Assembly: GCA_014155875.1 (NCBI GenBank) | Contig: JACEFZ010014522.1 | Coordinates: 1 to 64,000 of the forward strand | Source: Cepaea nemoralis | Taxonomy: Eukaryota > Mollusca > Gastropoda > Stylommatophora > Helicidae | Direction of reading: 5' to 3' | Length of the DNA stretch: 64,000 nucleotides | Shown: positions 42,083 to 55,100 of the stretch, piece by piece | How positions within the stretch are numbered: the stretch's first letter is position 1 | Layout: every line of letters starts with the position of its first letter | Notes under the pieces: generated by a model | Database searches by the model: none | What the model saw: only the letters and a program-made list of their open reading frames with translations | What the model was told of the DNA's origin: nothing | Position numbers and translations under genes: made by a program

Positions 42083-42259
42083 TTATAACAACGAGCAGTT
42101 GGGTCGCTTGTTTTTACTGGGCGGCTTGTGTCCGAGCGTTGACCTCACGACCTCATCAAACACCTCCTTTAGGCCTTCCTGTGTCCGAGCTGAACATTCT
42201 AGATACCTGAATGCTTTGATGGCCTTGCCCATTTTGATCCCTTCTGATCTGGAAATTAT
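42083..42259 (-). CDS. Rho GTPase terminal coding exon (G5, CSLL)
   Basis: The acceptor is TTATCCACAG. It encodes [20 protein letters not shown], then [18 protein letters not shown] and the tail ending NCSLL, then TAA. ECSA is the G5 motif and CSLL the prenylation box. Confidence 0.96.
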   Translation of the reverse strand: MISRSEGIKMGKAIKAFRYLECSARTQEGLKEVFDEVVRSTLGHKPPSKNKRPNCSLL

Positions 42260-44554
42260 CTGTGGATAAAATGGACATTTGTGGCATGATGGTGTTCCTT
42301 CGTGAGTGGTGGAAAATAAATAAGGATAAGTAAAGAGATCCTGTTACTTAAGGAACGTTGGGCATATGGTGCTTCTTGCTGTCTTAACAGACGATAGTTT
42401 CTTACATTGTGCTTCAAAAAAAAGCATAATAACTACAACCCATGGCAGTAAGACTAGGGATGGTGTTATACCTCTCCATAACACAACGCCTGGGCTAAAT
42501 TGTAGAGACCATGTATGTGTTGCCCATGCAGCTTGATCCCTCTCTCTGCCTGCCTAGTTTACTCCAAAGAAAAGGTAACACCAATACATCTGGAACATTA
42601 TAAGCTGTAGAAGCTGCCAGATCAGCTAGGCATTGCTCTAACTGTCCGCTTGTTGAAGCTTCGATCCTAGACCAGTTCTGACCAAGGCTTAGCACCTGGC
42701 CTGCCCTGCCATGACATTTAGTCTTTATGGTGCACTTCCTCACACTAAGGTAAGGCTTGTACCCTCCCAACTGCGCTCCTCCGCCTGAAGTCGTTGGCAC
42801 AGTGTGGGATGTCGGATTTGGTAAGCGCCACTTAATATTCAATGCTAACACTGTTAGTAACAGAAAGAAGGTAGCACAGTCTACTTTTATATGGTAGCTC
42901 AGTCATATCTAACTAAAACCTTACTTTTGCCGTATAATATGATCAAAGTATTTCAGTGTCTGAGAAATTATGCTGTTTTTGAGCCAATTTTCTCGGATAT
43001 TCAGATCTGGTAGAATTTCAGTATTTTTCTTCTTCTTGGACCATGGCATTCTAAGAACTTTTCTATAGAATGTAAGATCGCCGGGAAGGTTAACCCGGTC
43101 AACAAATGCCCGCAGAAGTCGGATGTGTCGGCCTAGCGGCGCAAGAACGCAGCTCTGCTGTAAACAGGCACAACGCAATCACATCTGAAAAAAAAACTCC
43201 GGATGAACGAAGAAGAAGAAGAATGTAAGATCAAGAGTCTCAATTTTCTTCTTCAGTGACTGTAAAATAGTCCACAGTTCACATCTGTATGCATTTGCCA
43301 CAGGAAAGATGCTTTTTGTCAACTCCAGATAAAGGCCTTAGTCATAATACATGACAGACTAGTTGGCATATTTACTTTATTTGTTTTATGTTGTTGTGAC
43401 ATAGCCCCTTCATTCTGACTGTGGTATTATCATCATCATGTGCCATGACGATAATCGTGGGCAGTCATGTTTCACCATCTCACACAATCACCAGAGTTGT
43501 GGATCAGTTCTGTATTCTTGTCTCCATTATGCCATGTGGTCAAGCCATCCCGATAGTTACTCATCTTGCCAGCTGTCACCAAGTTTTCTTATTTATTTCT
43601 TCTCATAATATGCCCTAAAAAATCTTGACAGTCTACATCTAATTTCTCTAATCAGTTTACAGTTTTCATTTGTTTCTTGTAGGACTTGGACATTGGTTTT
43701 TCTATCTTTCCATGGTATTCTTTACATTTTCCTCAGAAACCACATCTCCACTGCCTTCATATGTTTTTCGTCTTGTCTGCTCTTTGTCCACGCTTCACAT
43801 CCATACAAAAGCACAGGTTCTATGTAGCAATTCAACACTCTTTTTTCTTGTTGCAGCTGACATCTTTTTATTGGTCAGTATGTTGTCCATCTTGGACAAA
43901 AGACAGTCTTTGCCATTGCGATTCTTGTTCTAATCTATTCAAGGCACCTCCCTCCCATCAGCTGTTATGACTGTTCCGAGATAGTTGTACCGATTCACTT
44001 GGTGAAGAATATTCCCATTTACCCGTTTATTACATTCTGGTATATTTTTCTTTCTAGTGACAACTTTAATTTGTGTCTTCTTACATTTTAATTCTAACCG
44101 TAGTTGTTCACTGTGTGCAACAACCGCATCTACTAAATGTTGCTGATCTCCTTGTCATTGGTAAGTATGTCTTCCATCTTGCAAATGGTCAGTAGTACTA
44201 CTGGTACGTAAAGGATAACCTTCATGCTATGAGGCATGTTGGGTATATGGTGTTGACCTCATAGTTTTAGACTGACTGGCACCCTGCTGCTGGCTGAGGT
44301 GGTCAATATCTCACCACTCGTCTTTACTTCCCAAGCAATTTCCTGTGAGGGCTGGGTAAGTCGGGCCGGGGTACGAAGTGGGACTGGGATGAACCCAGGC
44401 TGGGCAAGGCCGCTGCCGCTAGTAGGTGGGTCGGCTGAGCTCGAAACATGGCTGCAACCTTCCCGTGGACCGCCCCAGCTATGCAGCAGCATCTCCCTGG
44501 CATCGTTCGCGTCGGCTGACATTCAAAAGCCAACTCAGAACTGGTAAGGGCCAG

Positions 44555-44590
<36 letters not shown>

Positions 44591-47500
44591 GCGGGAAGGA
44601 ACCTACGACTGGTCTAACAAACCGGTAGGGAATTCACTTGATCCTAAAACAATTATGTTCATGAAACACGGAGGAAATTGGAGGAAAGGCGCTAGTCACA
44701 GGCTCTGGAACTTCAATTACCCCTCCCCACGATGCCTAATGGCATAAGTTGAAGAAAAACAAACAAACAAACAAACCAATTTTAGACAGGGTCGACCTGG
44801 AATCATAGATCAATGAAAAAACAAATTGCAGTCTTGAAGGGAATTTGAACACATAATATAAAGTTGGCAGGCAAGCAGGTTAATCACTGCGCTCACACAG
44901 AATAAGACAGTTCATAAATAAACATGTGAGTATTGTTTGGCGTTTAAAGTAGAAGAAAGAATTAGAGGCTAGAGGCCGCCCTAAACAACATAAATAACAC
45001 TTATGTATTGTTTGGTGCTCATAGAAGTAGAAGAAAGAATTAGAGACTAGAGGCTGCTCTAAACAGTATAAATAACACTTATGTATTGTTTGGTGCTCAT
45101 AGAAGTAGAAGAAAGAATTAGAGACTAGAGGCCGCTCTAAACAGCATAAATAACACTTATGTATTGTTTGGTGCTCATAGAAGTAGAAGAAAGAATTAGA
45201 GACTAGAGGCCGCTCTAAACAGCATAAATAACACTTATGTATTGTTTGGTGCTCATAGAAGTAGAAGAAAGAATTAGAGACTAGAGGCCGCTCTAAACAG
45301 CATAAATAACACTTATGTATTGTTTGGGGCTCATAGAAGTAGAAGAAAGAATTATAGACTAGAGGCCACACTAAACAGCATAAATAAACATGTGAGTATT
45401 GTTTGGTGCTCATAGAAGTCAAAGAAAGAATTAGAGACTAGAGGCCGCTCTAAACAGCATAAATAACACTTATGTATTGTTTGGTGCTCATAGAAGTAGA
45501 AGAAAGAATTAGAGACTAGAGGCCGCTCTAAACAGCATAAATAACACTTATGTATTGTTTGGTGCTCATAGAAGTAGAAGAAAGAATTAGAGACTAGAGG
45601 CCGCTCTAAACAGCATAAATAACACTTATGTATTGTTTGGTGCTCATAGAAGTAGAAGAAAGAATTAAAGACTAGAGGCCACACTAAACAACATAAATAA
45701 CACTAATGTATTGTTTGGTGCTCATAGAAGTAGAAGAAAGAATTAGAGACTAGAGGCCGCTCTAATCAACATAAATAAACATGTCAGTATTGTTTGGTGC
45801 TCATAGAAGTATAAGAAAGAATTAGAGACTAGAGGCCACTCTAAACAGCATAAATAACACTTATGTATTGTTTGGTGCTCACAGAAGTAGAAGAAAGAAT
45901 TAGAGACTAGAGGCCGCTCTAAACAACATAAATAAACATGTCAGTATTGTTTGGTGCTCATAGAAGTAGAAGAAAGAATTAGAGACTAGAGGCCGCTCTA
46001 AACAACATAAATAACACTTATGTATTGTTTGGTGCTCATAGAAGTAGAAGAAAGAATTAGAGACTAGAGGCCGCTCTAAACAACATAAATAACACTTATG
46101 TATTGTTTGGTGCTCATAGAAGTAGAAGAAAGAATTAGAGACTAGAGGCCACCCTAACAACATAAATAAACATATGAGTATTGTTTGGTGCTCATAGAAG
46201 TCAAAGAAAGAATTAGAGACTAGAGGCCGCTCTAAACAACATAAATAAACATGTCAGTATTGTTTGGTGCTCATAGAAGTAGAAGAAAGAATTAGAGACT
46301 AGAGGCCGCTCTAAACAACATAAATAAACATGTGAGTATTGTTTGGTGCTCATAGAAGTAGAAGAAAGAATTATAGACTAGAGGCCACACTAAACAACAT
46401 AAATAAACATGTGAGTATTGTTTGGTGCTCGTAGAAGTAGAAGAAAGAATTAGAGACTAGAGGCCGCTCTAAACAACATAAATAACGCTAATGTATTGTT
46501 TGGTGCTCATAGAAGTAGAAGAAAGAATTAGAGACTAGAGGCCGCTCTAAACAACATAAATCACACTAATGTATTGTTTGGTGCTCATAGAAGTCAAAGA
46601 AAGAATTAGAGACTAGAGGCCGCTCTAAACAACATAAATAACACTAATGTATTGTTTGGTGCTCATAGAAGTAGAAGAAAGAATTATAGACTAGAGGCCA
46701 CCCTAACAACATAAATAAACATATGAGTATTGTTTGGTGTTCATAGAAGTCAAAGAAAGAATTAGAGACTAGAGACCGCTCTAAACAACATAAATAACAC
46801 TTATGTATTGTTTGGTGCTCATAGAAGTAGAAGAAAGAATTAGAGACTAGAGGCCGCTCTAAACAACATAAATAAACATGTGAGTATTGTTTGGTGCTCA
46901 TAGAAGTAGAAGAAAGAATTATAGACTAGAGGCCACACTAAACAACATAAATAAACATGTGAGTATTGTTTGGTGCTCATAGAAGTAGAAGAAAGAATTA
47001 GAGACTAGAGGCCGCTCTAAGCAACATAAATAACACTAATGTATTGTTTGGTGCTCATAGAAGTAGAAGAAAGAATTAGAGACTAGAGGCCACACTAAAC
47101 AACATAAATAAACATGTGAGTATTGTTTGGTGCTCATAGAAGTAGAAGAAAGAATTAGAGACTAGAGGCCGCTCTAAACAACATAAATAACACTAATGTA
47201 TTGTTTGGTGCTCATAGAAGTCAAAGAAAGAATTAGAGACTAGAGGCCGCTCTAAACAACATAAATAACACTAATGTATTGTTTGGTGCTCGTAGAAGTA
47301 GAAGAAAGAATTAGAGACTAGAGGCCGCTCTAAACAACATAAATAACACTAATGTATTGTTTGGTGCTCATAGAAGTAGAAGAAAGAATTAGAGACTAGA
47401 GGCCGCTCTAAACAGCATAAATAACACTAATGTATTGTTTGGTGCTCATAGAAGTCAAAGAAAGAATTAGAGACTAGAGGCCGCTCTAAACAACATAAAT

Positions 47501-50500
47501 AACACTTATGTATTGTTTGGTGCTCATAGAAGTAGAAGAAAGAATTATAGACTAGAGGCCACCCTAACAACATAAATAAACATATGAGTATTGTTTGGTG
47601 CTCATAGAAGTCAAAGAAAGAATTAGAGACTAGAGGCCGCTCTAAACAACATAAATAACACTTATGTATTGTTTGGTGCTCATAGAAGTAGAAGAAAGAA
47701 TTAGAGACTAGAGGCCACACTAAACAACGTAAATAAACATGTGAGTATTGTTTGGTGCTCGTAGAAGTAGAAGAAAGAATTATAGGTTAGAGGTTGTACT
47801 AGACAATATAAAAATTGAAAGCTATAGTTATTATTGACCAGCCACCTCCAAATGGCAACAGCTCCTCGTTGCAGGAACAAGTGTACTACAATGCTTGACC
47901 AACTAGACATGCCTAAATATGGTGTCTTCATTAGCAGCCAAGTCAATCATCCACATGAACCCACAACTATGGAATATGGTCAGAATTTGTATCTAACCAT
48001 TGAAATAGCAGGTCAAACATACAAACACATCATTTGGTAATGCTGTTTTGTACATTAAGAAACATTTAACATTCTGAACATTCATTATCCATGTGATTAT
48101 AAGAAAGAAGAAAACAAAATAATGCAAAACACAAAAAAGAGCATTCTGATATTCCTACAGAATAAGCAAATACAGGGAGCTAAATACCCTAGTACCAATA
48201 ATGAGACTGATCACTTCTCACTTGTTTAGGATCTGAATTTTTGTCTTTGTTTTGTCTCATATCCAGCTTAGTTCCCACTAGCACAATCGGAGCATGGGGG
48301 CAGTGGTAGCGCAGCTCTGGTTCCCACTGTGGAATGAAATAAAACATTCTTTGGCATCAGTCTGGAATTACATGTATCTCACACACATCGTTAAGTCAGT
48401 ACTTTCGTCTGAAATCTGAACTCTCTCTCTCTCTTTCTCCACCCACCACCATCCATCGATCGGGTGGTCGGTCTGTCTGTCTGTTAGTCTATTTGTCTAT
48501 TATTTCTGTCACTCTCTTATTTTTCATATTCCCTCTTAGCCTCTCTCTATATCACTGAATATCTATGTCCCTGTCTCATGTTCTCACTAGTGATTCTATC
48601 TCTGTGCCTCTCTCAAACCTTACACAAATGTGTGCCAGTCAGACACCGTCCTTTAAACTGTTTAACTAGGATTAGACACTTCCCTTGAAAGGGAAGGAAG
48701 AAGAAGAGGAGAAAGAAGAACAGAAGGAGGAAGAAGAAACAACAAATGAAAGGCGATAAGTAAAACAGACAAGCAGAATGTTAGACAGGCCTATTTGCCG
48801 GAATTCTTCACCTTTTGAAAATAAAGTTTGTTTCTTCTGCCAAGTATTTGCCTTTATCTTCACAATGACCTATCCTCACTTTTTACAGCAGGTATGTTTG
48901 CTGTCATCCTTCATTTATCATTGTCATTCAAAGTTTATTGACAGTTAAATTATGTCAGATTACCCTCCTCCTCTTCTCCTCATCCTTTTCTTTTTTCTTT
49001 CACTCTTTATCCCCCAATACGGCATAGGTCCTCACCAACTCACTCGAATCTGTCCAATCCTTTGCCATCCCATGTGGCTCATCCATGTCCTCCTCATATG
49101 ATTCATTTCTGTTTCTACTTCTTTTCTCTGTGAGTTTTTTGGTCCTCTTCTATTTAGTTTAGGTCCTCTTCTATTTAGTTTAGGTCCTCTTCTATTTAGT
49201 TTAGGCCCTCTTCTATTTAGTTTAGGTCCTTTTCTATTTAGTTTAGGTCCTCTTCTATTTAGTTTAGGTCCTCTTCTATTTAGTTTAGGTCCTCTTCTAT
49301 TTAGTTTAGGTCCTCTTCTATTTAGTTTAGGTCCTCTTCTATTTAGTTTAGGCCCTCTTCTATTTAGTTTAGGTCCTTTTCTATTTAGTTTAGGTCCTCT
49401 TCTATTTAGTTCGCACTGTAGGTTCTAGCAGGTAGGTCCTCTTCTATTTAGTTTAGGTACTCTTCTATTTAGTTTAGGTCCTCTTCTATTTAGTTCGCAC
49501 TGTGGATTCTAGCAGGGAGTCTCTGTGGCCAAGTGGTCAAGCCGTCTGCCTCACACTCCGAAAGTTCTGGGTTCGATTCAGAGCTACGTCTTTTGGTTCA
49601 TTAGTGCATTTTCTTCGGAGACTTCTTGGGATCATCGCTGGAGCTACGGAGTTTGTCCTTTGTGCGACACTTTTGGCAGGCCATTCTGCGGAATGAGACC
49701 GAGCCGTATCGGATCAAACCTGGTGCAATGAAGTTGATCCTCTCGACTTTTAAGACTTTTTGTGGGTTCTAGTAACGGCTTTTCTAGTAATATTATTCTC
49801 AGGTTTTCTCAATGCATGTCCTATCCATGCCGACTCTGTGGTCAAGGGGCTACGAATGCAGTTAGTAATCCCGCATACCACGTTTGAAACACAGCTGCGG
49901 GTGATTTGGCAGCATACAGCCTTGTGTTGGTTTTCATACAATGGTATGAATCTTGGTCACACAGAATGCACTGGCAAACTACAGAACGTAAACTTGTCAA
50001 GAAATCACAAACAGCCAAATAATGCTGGGGTTTACTGTCATGTCCTGTAAAGGATATGCAACTAACTTTTTTTGAAAACTCTTTACCCATCAAGTGGTCT
50101 GTTACAAAGCTCAAACCTCAGCCAGCAGGGACCGACAGATCTTCTGTGCATCTGTTGGTTCAGTGAACAAAACACAAGATGTCAAGAGATAGTGAGCAGT
50201 GAAATGAAGCAGGACTGACCTTGGCCTTGATGTTATCTGCGCTGGTTCGGTGATTTAAAGCAAAACAAAGGAGAAATACGTCCTGGTAGTCATTGAAGCA
50301 CAAATGCAGAGAGAAAAGAGTGAAAAATGATTTGATTAGTACATACTTTTAAGATTATCAGTTAAATATGCATTTAAAGGTATTGATAGAAAGGGTCTGC
50401 TACAAAGCTTATACTTTATATTTTAATCGTTTTGTTCTTGTTGTCCAGTTGATCAAGACTTCAGTCACAAAGTTCTGTGTTTTTTATATTTTTTTCTCTT

Positions 50501-52074
50501 TCGTTCAGCTTCATAGTCATTTGTTGTGTGCATTTCATACTCAAATATACATTTCAATCAATCAATCATGTGCCATGCTGGAAAGCATGGGCGGTCATGA
50601 CTCGCCATTTCACTCGATCACCAGTGTCATGGATCAGCTCAGTGTTCCTGTCTCGTCCATGCCATGTGGCCAAACCATCCAGGTACTTTCCTCTCAGTCT
50701 TCCTCTTGGTCTGTTCCCCTCGATCTTGCCAGTTGTCACTAAGTTCTCCAATCCATTTTTTCTCATAACATGTCCAAAAAATGTTGACTGTCTACGTCTA
50801 ATTTCTCTAATCAGTTTACGATGTTCATTTGTCTCCTGTAGTACTTGGTCATTGGTTTTTCTGTCTGTCCATGGTATTCTTTGCATTTTCCTCAGAAACC
50901 ACATTTCTGCAGCCATCAGATGCTTTTTCAGCTTGACTGCTCATTGTCCAAGTTTCACATCCATACAAAAGAACAGGCTCTATGTATCCTCTCAACACTC
51001 TTTTTCTCGTTTCAATTGACATCTTTTTATTGGTCAGAATGTTTTTCATCTTGCTAAAGGTTACTTTCGCCATGGCGATTCTTGTTCTAATCTCTTCAAG
51101 GCATCTCCCATCAGATGTTATAACTGTTCCAAGATAATTGTACCGATTCACTTGTTGAAGAATATTTCCATTTATTTGTATATTACATTGTGGCACTTCT
51201 TCCTTCCTACTGACGACCATAACCTGAGTCTTTTTACAATTTAATTCTAACCCCAGTTGCTCACTGTGTACAACAACCGCATCTACTAATTGTTGCAGAT
51301 CCTGCGCATTGTCTGCAATTAATACTGTATCATCTGCATATCTAATGTTATTGATGTTTCGTCCACCAATGTTGATTCCATTTATATCCTCTACATTTCT
51401 GAAAATATGCATTTACTTATTCAAAAATATCATCTTCTTTGTTCACTTCGTAAATTACATTGGTTGTGTTCAATTTGTTTATGGTTAGTCTGCAATAATT
51501 ATGCATTTGTAACCTTGTATTTTGTCCACATAAAGACAATCGGCAATATTTGTGCATTTTGACCTGGTGTTTTCTCCATTTGTAGTCTAGCTACAATATT
51601 TTTGGCTTCACATTTGATGGCAGTACAATTTTCTGGAAATGTGTTCACCTGTTGTCTGTATAACAGGCATGTAGGACAAGACAATTGGGCGTAGCGATGG
51701 CCACATCCCCCCATCAAGTGCCGTTTAGTCCAGACAATATGGCTGTACATCTATATACTCTATGCTATTCTTATTGGAATGGGATCCTTTACTTTTTATT
51801 CTTTTTCTTTCCTTTAGTGTGTGTGGGTGGGCTGAGTGTGGATGGAGTGAGTGTGTTGTGTGTGAGTAGGTCAGTGTGTGTGTGCTTGGATGCATGCACT
51901 CACAGGCATGCATATGTATGTTAACATCGAAAATAAAGATATAGATTTAACTATTATATAAAAATGAAAAGTTTTGATCGTCAGAAATGTAACTCACAAA
52001 ATATATTTTGGGAATATTATTTTCATGTCTATTGTTCTTGTAAAGTATTTCTGCCCACTTCTTTCTCCTTTATG

Positions 52075-52108
<34 letters not shown>

Positions 52109-55100
52109 GTGGCATGCATTAACCTTCATGTCTCTCTACAGAAGTCAATCCTTGGTATTCTGGATCAATCCTACTGATAATACTCCTCCGTGCCACCATC
52201 TCAGTCAGTCCAGCATAATTTCTTTTGGTCTGCCTCTCCTTCTTCTACTGTTGATCTTTTCAGTTATCACGACATTCTCCAATGCCTTTCTTCTCATCAC
52301 ATGACCAAAAAGTGCTATTTGTGTTTTTCTTACTGTTGTATGTAACGTTCTACTTTTATTAGCTTATTTTGACAAATCATTGTTGGTTAATCTGGTGGTC
52401 CAAGGTATTCGCAACACTCATCTGAGGAACCACATTTTCATTGTGTCTTTATAATTTGTTCATTCATGTTACATGATTCACTATCGTACAGCAAGGCAGA
52501 TTTTATGTAATATTTTGGTACACTTTTTCTGGCATTTAGTCATAATGAACTAATGCATAAGATACTTTTCGGTTTTGCTTGGCTTATTTTGCTTGTAATC
52601 TCTGTCATGCATCGTTAATCTGATGTTATGACTCTCATCTCATCATGTTACTCTTGTACCTACCGGTGTCGGGGTGAAGTATAAACTTCGTGAGAGTGCC
52701 CGGTTATGGGCTTCGTATATCGACATTCCCATGGATTCTGTTATTCCCTCCGTCCAACGTTTACGTGGTCGGCCTCTTCCTCTGTTTCCATCTGGTCTGT
52801 ACATCATTGCTTGTTGTGGCATGCTGTTGACTGGTAACCATTTGACTTGCTGCTTTCTAATACTTCTTAGTTTTTCTACGAGCAGTATGAAGATCCCCTG
52901 CCGGCTTGCTAGGCCAGGATGTTATGACTGTCCCCAGGTATTTAAATTTATTAACTTTGTTAATCAATTTCCCACTATCCTGTGCCGCCCACCGGGCACT
53001 GGAGCGCAAATTATTCCTCCCCACGATGCTTGATGGCAGAAGTGGAAGATGATGATGATGATAATGATGAATCAATTTCCCTTCTATTGTAATATCATAT
53101 TTTGGTGTTATCTTTTTTCTTTGATATAATAACCATTATTTTTGTTTTCTTGTATTCAAAGAAAGTCCTTTTTTGCACTCTGCTAATGTCCAACAGTTGT
53201 AGATCTTTTGCACTAAAGCTATCAATACTGTGTCATCTGCATCGTGTAGATGTTGCTTGCTCATCATCATCATTGTTCATTCCAGGCAAAATGATAAAAT
53301 GTCTGAAACATGACTCACTGCACCGGGGTATGACAAGGGCCGCAACCTGTCATAATCTTCCTGGCCAGCGGTGTCCCATAATGCCAGGATGACATCTGTG
53401 TTGTCGACTGTGATTTCTATTGAGGTGTTATCGAATCTGCGAACATAACAAACAGATGCAAGTTGTAAGGATTAATGTTGATAAGTAAAGCATGTGTTGA
53501 TTTGAAATATTCATTAACTGGTGCTTGTGCAGGGTCAAGGTCAGTTGTATGTTGTTTACCAGACATCACAATCAACCCCATGATGTTTAGGCTGTTTGTG
53601 ACTTATAATAAATCATGGTTCTTGAACGTTACAACAAGAGTTCTTGCATGTTACATTGAACCAGTTTTAACATACGGCTGCGAACCCTGTACAGTTAGTA
53701 GACAGATAAAAAAATCCCTGGAAGCCGTGGAGATGTGGTTTTATAGAAGAATGCTGAAAATTAATTGGACAGCCAAAATGAGCAATCAGGATGTTTTATA
53801 AGGGAAGTGGAGTCACAAAGACAACTTATCACAAACATCAGAAAGAGGCAGTCATCTTTTCTTTTGGCCACGTTATGAGAAGACAAAAACTGGAACATGT
53901 TGTGACAAATGGAAAGATTCATGGAAAGAGAGATAGAGGAAGATGATGTGAGAAGATTCTGTCATGGCACAGAAGGGTGTCGACACACAAATTGATCCAT
54001 GATGTCGGAGATCACAATTTGTCAAGAGGCATGATCTCCCATGCCAGCCAGCAAGGCAATGGATGATTATGATTGTGATTTACAAGGCAAGTTTACGTTC
54101 AGTAGTTTGCCATTGCTTTCTGAACGACAAACGACCATACCATTGTTAAAAATCAACCGAGGCGTTCTGCATCCATGTTGCCTGCAGCTGATTTTGAATG
54201 TGGTATGTGGGATTGTGAATCGCATTCCTGCGTAGAGTAAATAGAATAAGGTATGATAGAATCACTGATGCGGAGCTTGGTGAGACAGCCAGACAGATCA
54301 AGAGGTGAGGCAAAGAAGCTGACGTTGGAGAGGGCACATACTGAGAAAACAAGATAATGGTACCACTAGAATATCCATTTTCTGGAACCCACATAGCAAA
54401 CAAAATAGGAGGAGACCTAAAGACACCTGAAGAAGAGAATTCGAGACACAAAAGAATATTTATAGCATGTCTGATTCACCGGAATTTTTCTTTGATCAAG
54501 ACTCCGGAGGTCAGCTTGGCACTTGACATATGGAATGTTACAGTTTCATAGCATAAGTGTCATGGACCAATGGGGGTGACTAACGCTCACACTCTTAGCG
54601 CGTTTGAAAGAGCAGATTGCCATGTGCAGTAAGGACGCTTTCACTTCTACTGGTCCATGACAAGAGGAATGTTACACTAACAGAACATGTGGAATGTTAC
54701 ACTCATAGAGCCTTCATTAACAATGATTCATTCTGCTATCAATCCAGTAACAAGTCACATTATCATGTCCTGCTTCTCTTCTTCTTCATCCACACTCAAA
54801 TGTTACTGGCATGATCATCTTAAACAGTGAATTGGTACAAGTATCTTGGAACAAACATAACATCGGATGGAAGATGTCTTGCAGAAATTAGAACAAGAAT
54901 CGCTGTTTAAAAGGTAACCTTTTGCAAGATGGAAAACATACTCGCCAATTGAAAGCTGTCACATGCAGTGAAATAAATAGAGTTAAAGTGCTGTGTAGAA
55001 CCTGTAAAGTTGTGTGTATGCATGAGAGACCAGGACAATGAGCAGGCAAGTTGAGAAACATATCAAAGCAGTGGAAATGTGGTTTCTGAGGGAAATGGAA

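Noticed and set aside
44344..44588. Functional 28S rRNA gene
   Set aside because: Only about 245 nt are present, with base changes, and it breaks off inside conserved 28S sequence.
44880..47946. Several 80-180-codon minus-strand frames with a repeated YFYEHQTI motif
   Set aside because: They are translations of the 78-bp satellite, open only because 78 is a multiple of 3, and they break wherever a 79-bp unit occurs.
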